Both the position numbers and the translations under genes were made by a program. Positions 62,255-64,000 of a DNA stretch of 64,000 bases are shown piece after piece. Position 1 is the stretch's first letter; each line of letters opens with the position of its first letter. The stretch comes from Caloranaerobacter sp050286925 (GTDB taxonomy: Bacteria; Bacillota; Clostridia; Tissierellales; Thermohalobacteraceae), in assembly GCF_050286925.1 (NCBI RefSeq), contig NZ_JBFWFX010000005.1, forward strand, positions 62,001 through 126,000, given 5' to 3'. The notes beneath the pieces are model-generated. The model saw only the letters and a list, made by a program, of their open reading frames with translations. It made no database searches and had not been told where the DNA came from.

Positions 62255-62533
62255 ATGAAGCTATTCAACTATATGGAAGATGTTGTTATTAAAACGATAG
62301 ATTTAGCAATTGAAAAATATCCACAAGTTTGTAAATGTGAGAAATGCAAGTTGGATATTGCAGCTATTGCATTAAATAATTTACCATCAAGATATATTGT
62401 TACTAAAAAAGGAGAAGTATTTGCTAAAGTAGATGGTATGCAAGTACAGTTTGATGTAGATGTTTTGAAGGAAGTTACCAAAGCAATTGAAATAGTTTCA
62501 AAGAGACCAAAACATGATAACGATATATGGTGA
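62255..62533 (+). CDS. comFB: ComFB family protein
   Basis: A 92-residue protein of the ComFB family (MEDVVIKTIDLAIEKYPQVC, CxxC in CKCEKCKLDI, ALNNLPSRYIVTKKGEVF). ComFB lies in late-competence operons of Bacillus and in cyanobacteria, where members were recently reported to bind cyclic dinucleotides. Its place at the end of the pilus operon suggests it links second messengers to pilus activity; that is inference. GAGGGGGGA precedes the ATG. Confidence 0.85.
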   Translation: MKLFNYMEDVVIKTIDLAIEKYPQVCKCEKCKLDIAAIALNNLPSRYIVTKKGEVFAKVDGMQVQFDVDVLKEVTKAIEIVSKRPKHDNDIW

Positions 62534-62537
62534 TAAA

Positions 62538-63059
62538 ATGAAAAAAAATAACATAGTTTTAATAGGATTTATGGGTACTGGTAAGTCTTATATTGGTAAA
62601 CACATTTCAAAAAAACTTAATATGGAATTTTATGATACTGATAATATAATTGAAAGAGATTTTGGATGTAGAATAAGTTATATATTTGAAAAATATGGTG
62701 AAAATTATTTTAGAAGGATTGAAAGTGAAGTTATTTCAAAAATATCTAAAAATGAAAACGTGGTAATTTCAACTGGTGGTGGTATAGTTTTAAATAAAAG
62801 TAATGTAGAAATGCTTAAGAAAAATGGGATTATATTTCTTCTAGATGGTAGTTTTAATACAATTATTAATAATCTATATGGTAATATAGATAAAAGACCT
62901 TTATTAAAAGGTGCAGATTGGAAGAAAAAAGCTATGGAACTTTTTTTAAAAAGAAAAAAACTGTATTATAATAGTGCCGATTATATTATTGACATAGATA
63001 ATAAAAATGGAGATGTTATTGCCGAAGAGATCATAAATATTTATAATTTGCAAAAGTAG
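62538..63059 (+). CDS. aroK: Shikimate kinase
   Basis: A 173-residue P-loop kinase (VLIGFMGTGKSYIGKHI; DTDNIIERD; the shikimate site FRRIESEVI; STGGGIVL). It phosphorylates shikimate. The frame opens earlier at 62514, inside comFB, but TGGTGA is spaced for the ATG at 62538, four bases after the comFB stop, so it is transcribed with the pilus operon. Confidence 0.94.
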   Translation: MKKNNIVLIGFMGTGKSYIGKHISKKLNMEFYDTDNIIERDFGCRISYIFEKYGENYFRRIESEVISKISKNENVVISTGGGIVLNKSNVEMLKKNGIIFLLDGSFNTIINNLYGNIDKRPLLKGADWKKKAMELFLKRKKLYYNSADYIIDIDNKNGDVIAEEIINIYNLQK

Positions 63060-63136
63060 CTATAAAGTTATTCTATTCAAAGAATTAGATTTATGGTAAT
63101 ATATAATAAGAATGTTTAAGGATGTGTTTTCCAAAT

Positions 63137-63580
63137 ATGAAGAAAATATTAGTTATACATGGTCCAAACTTAAATATGCTTGGACTTAGAGATAAAAAAG
63201 TATATGGGAATATTACTTTAGAAGCTATTAACGAAATGATTAAAAATAAAGGGAAAGATTTAGGTATAGAAGTTGAAACTTTTCAATCAAATCATGAAGG
63301 AGATATTATTGATAAAATACATATTGCTAAAGATTATTATGATGGGATAATAATTAATCCTGGAGCATATACACATTACAGTATTGCGATTAGAGATGCA
63401 TTAGAAATATTAGATATTCCAATAATAGAAGTACATCTGACAAATATTTATAAAAGAGAAGAATTTAGACATAAATCGGTGATAGCTCCAGTCTGTACAG
63501 GTCAGATATGTGGACTAGGTTATTTAGGATATATTATGGCTATAGAATCGCTATATGAAATTATCATTGGGGGGGAATAA
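63137..63580 (+). CDS. aroQ: Type II 3-dehydroquinate dehydratase
   Basis: A 147-residue type II dehydroquinase (ILVIHGPNLNMLGLRDKKVYG with the catalytic tyrosine, FQSNHEGDIIDKI, INPGAYTHYSIAI, EVHLTNIYKREEFRH). It makes 3-dehydroshikimate. An upstream in-frame ATG (63122) has AAGG immediately adjacent and is a poor start; 63137 gives the usual length. The 77 bases before it hold a possible TATAAT (about 63101-63106) but no clear -35. Confidence 0.93.
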   Translation: MKKILVIHGPNLNMLGLRDKKVYGNITLEAINEMIKNKGKDLGIEVETFQSNHEGDIIDKIHIAKDYYDGIIINPGAYTHYSIAIRDALEILDIPIIEVHLTNIYKREEFRHKSVIAPVCTGQICGLGYLGYIMAIESLYEIIIGGE

Positions 63581-63585
63581 ATTTA

Positions 63586-64000
63586 ATGATTAATAATGTG
63601 AGAATCGAAGAATTAAAGAAATATATGAAAGAAGTTGATATAGATTCTGTAATTATTTTCAAACCAGAAAATAGAAGATATATAAGTGGGTTTACAGGGA
63701 CTTCAGGATATGTAATAATAACTGCTGAGGATTATTATATAGCTACTGATTTTAGATATTTAGAACAGGTAAGTATGCAATGCAAGGGATTCAAAGTCAT
63801 TGAACTAAATTCATTACATACTATTTTTGATGTATTAAACGAATTGAAAATTAAAAGACTAGGTATTGAGGATAATTTTGCAACTTTACAATTTGTTAAA
63901 AGTTTAGAAGAAAAATGTAGTAATATAGATATAGTGCCACTTAAAGGGGCTTTAGAAAAGATAAGAATGATAAAGGATAAAGAAGAAATTGAACTAATAA
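63586..64000 (+). CDS. Xaa-Pro peptidase (M24 family), 5' part only
   Basis: The first 138 codons of a gene cut by the window end. The translation begins MINNVRIEELKKYMKEVDID and contains RYISGFTGTSGYVIIT and DFRYLEQVSMQCKGF, the creatinase N-terminal domain of prolidase/aminopeptidase P-like enzymes; RMIKDKEEIELI is the hinge before the pita-bread catalytic domain, which lies outside. GGGGGGAATAA precedes the ATG. In Firmicutes the order aroQ-peptidase-efp is common, so efp probably follows. Confidence 0.88.
   Translation, partial: MINNVRIEELKKYMKEVDIDSVIIFKPENRRYISGFTGTSGYVIITAEDYYIATDFRYLEQVSMQCKGFKVIELNSLHTIFDVLNELKIKRLGIEDNFATLQFVKSLEEKCSNIDIVPLKGALEKIRMIKDKEEIELI

Overview
The window is about 64 kb of AT-rich, gene-dense chromosome from a spore-forming anaerobic Clostridia-type Firmicute. 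The evidence is strong Shine-Dalgarno sites with frequent GTG/TTG starts, a T-box leader on alaS, an intact sporulation sigma factor K gene, a complete Stickland-type ornithine degradation operon, and the Firmicute block alaS-ireB-ruvX-DUF1292-fur-rnj-ylbF. A Tissierellales/Peptostreptococcales-like amino-acid fermenter is a reasonable guess, but the genus cannot be read from the sequence. Almost all genes lie on the + strand. There are no rRNA or tRNA genes, CRISPR arrays, transposases or prophage genes.

Layout. (1) 0.1-8.0 kb: ornithine oxidation operon ord-ortA-ortB-oraS-oraE-(MutL-like)-orr behind a near-perfect sigma-54 (-24/-12) promoter. (2) 8.3-10.0 kb: queuosine precursor genes queD-queE-queC. 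(3) 10.0-20.8 kb: accessory stretch with a sugar-nucleotide epimerase, rarA, an orphan histidine kinase, a molybdopterin oxidoreductase, a GT2 glycosyltransferase, a DUF3343 protein, a beta-propeller/coiled-coil protein, a probable spore-coat protein and a sugar nucleotidyltransferase. Several of these have sigma-K-like promoters, suggesting a spore-surface glycan/coat set. (4) 20.9-24.5 kb: iscR-iscS-iscU-mnmA, punctuated by two copies of a two-hairpin repeat. (5) 24.5-29.8 kb: PRC-barrel protein, small membrane protein, AI-2E permease, then a T-box-controlled alaS with reversed copies of the same repeat in its leader. (6) 29.9-43.6 kb: ireB, a membrane phosphatase-like protein, aldo/keto reductase, ruvX, DUF1292, fur-type regulator, RNase J, ylbF, queT, mltG, trmR, trhP-like U32 protein, udk, a class B penicillin-binding protein and sigK. 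(7) 43.6-47.4 kb: divergent SDR and alpha-oxoamine synthase genes, yqeG, aroE. (8) 47.4-62.5 kb: a complete Gram-positive type IV pilus operon (pilB, T, C, A, D, M, N, O, four more prepilin-like genes, a large von Willebrand A protein, comFB). (9) 62.5-64.0 kb: aroK, aroQ and the start of an Xaa-Pro peptidase gene cut by the window edge.

How the genes work together. The first operon ferments ornithine under nitrogen/amino-acid-type sigma-54 control. The isc genes supply Fe-S clusters and sulfur for MnmA. The que, trmR/trhP and mnmA genes all modify tRNA wobble bases. The pilus operon encodes a retractable surface fibre whose vWA protein is a candidate tip adhesin and whose ComFB protein is a candidate second-messenger link.

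The most unusual signals are: a repeated regulatory design in which a terminator hairpin carries the next gene's Shine-Dalgarno site in its 3' arm (upstream of the epimerase, PBP and sigK genes), with sporulation-type -10 elements in two of the loops; an interspersed two-hairpin repeat family starting at the stop codons of iscR and iscU and filling the alaS leader; and a pilus-operon vWA domain split by a coiled coil of about 115 residues right after its metal-binding motif.
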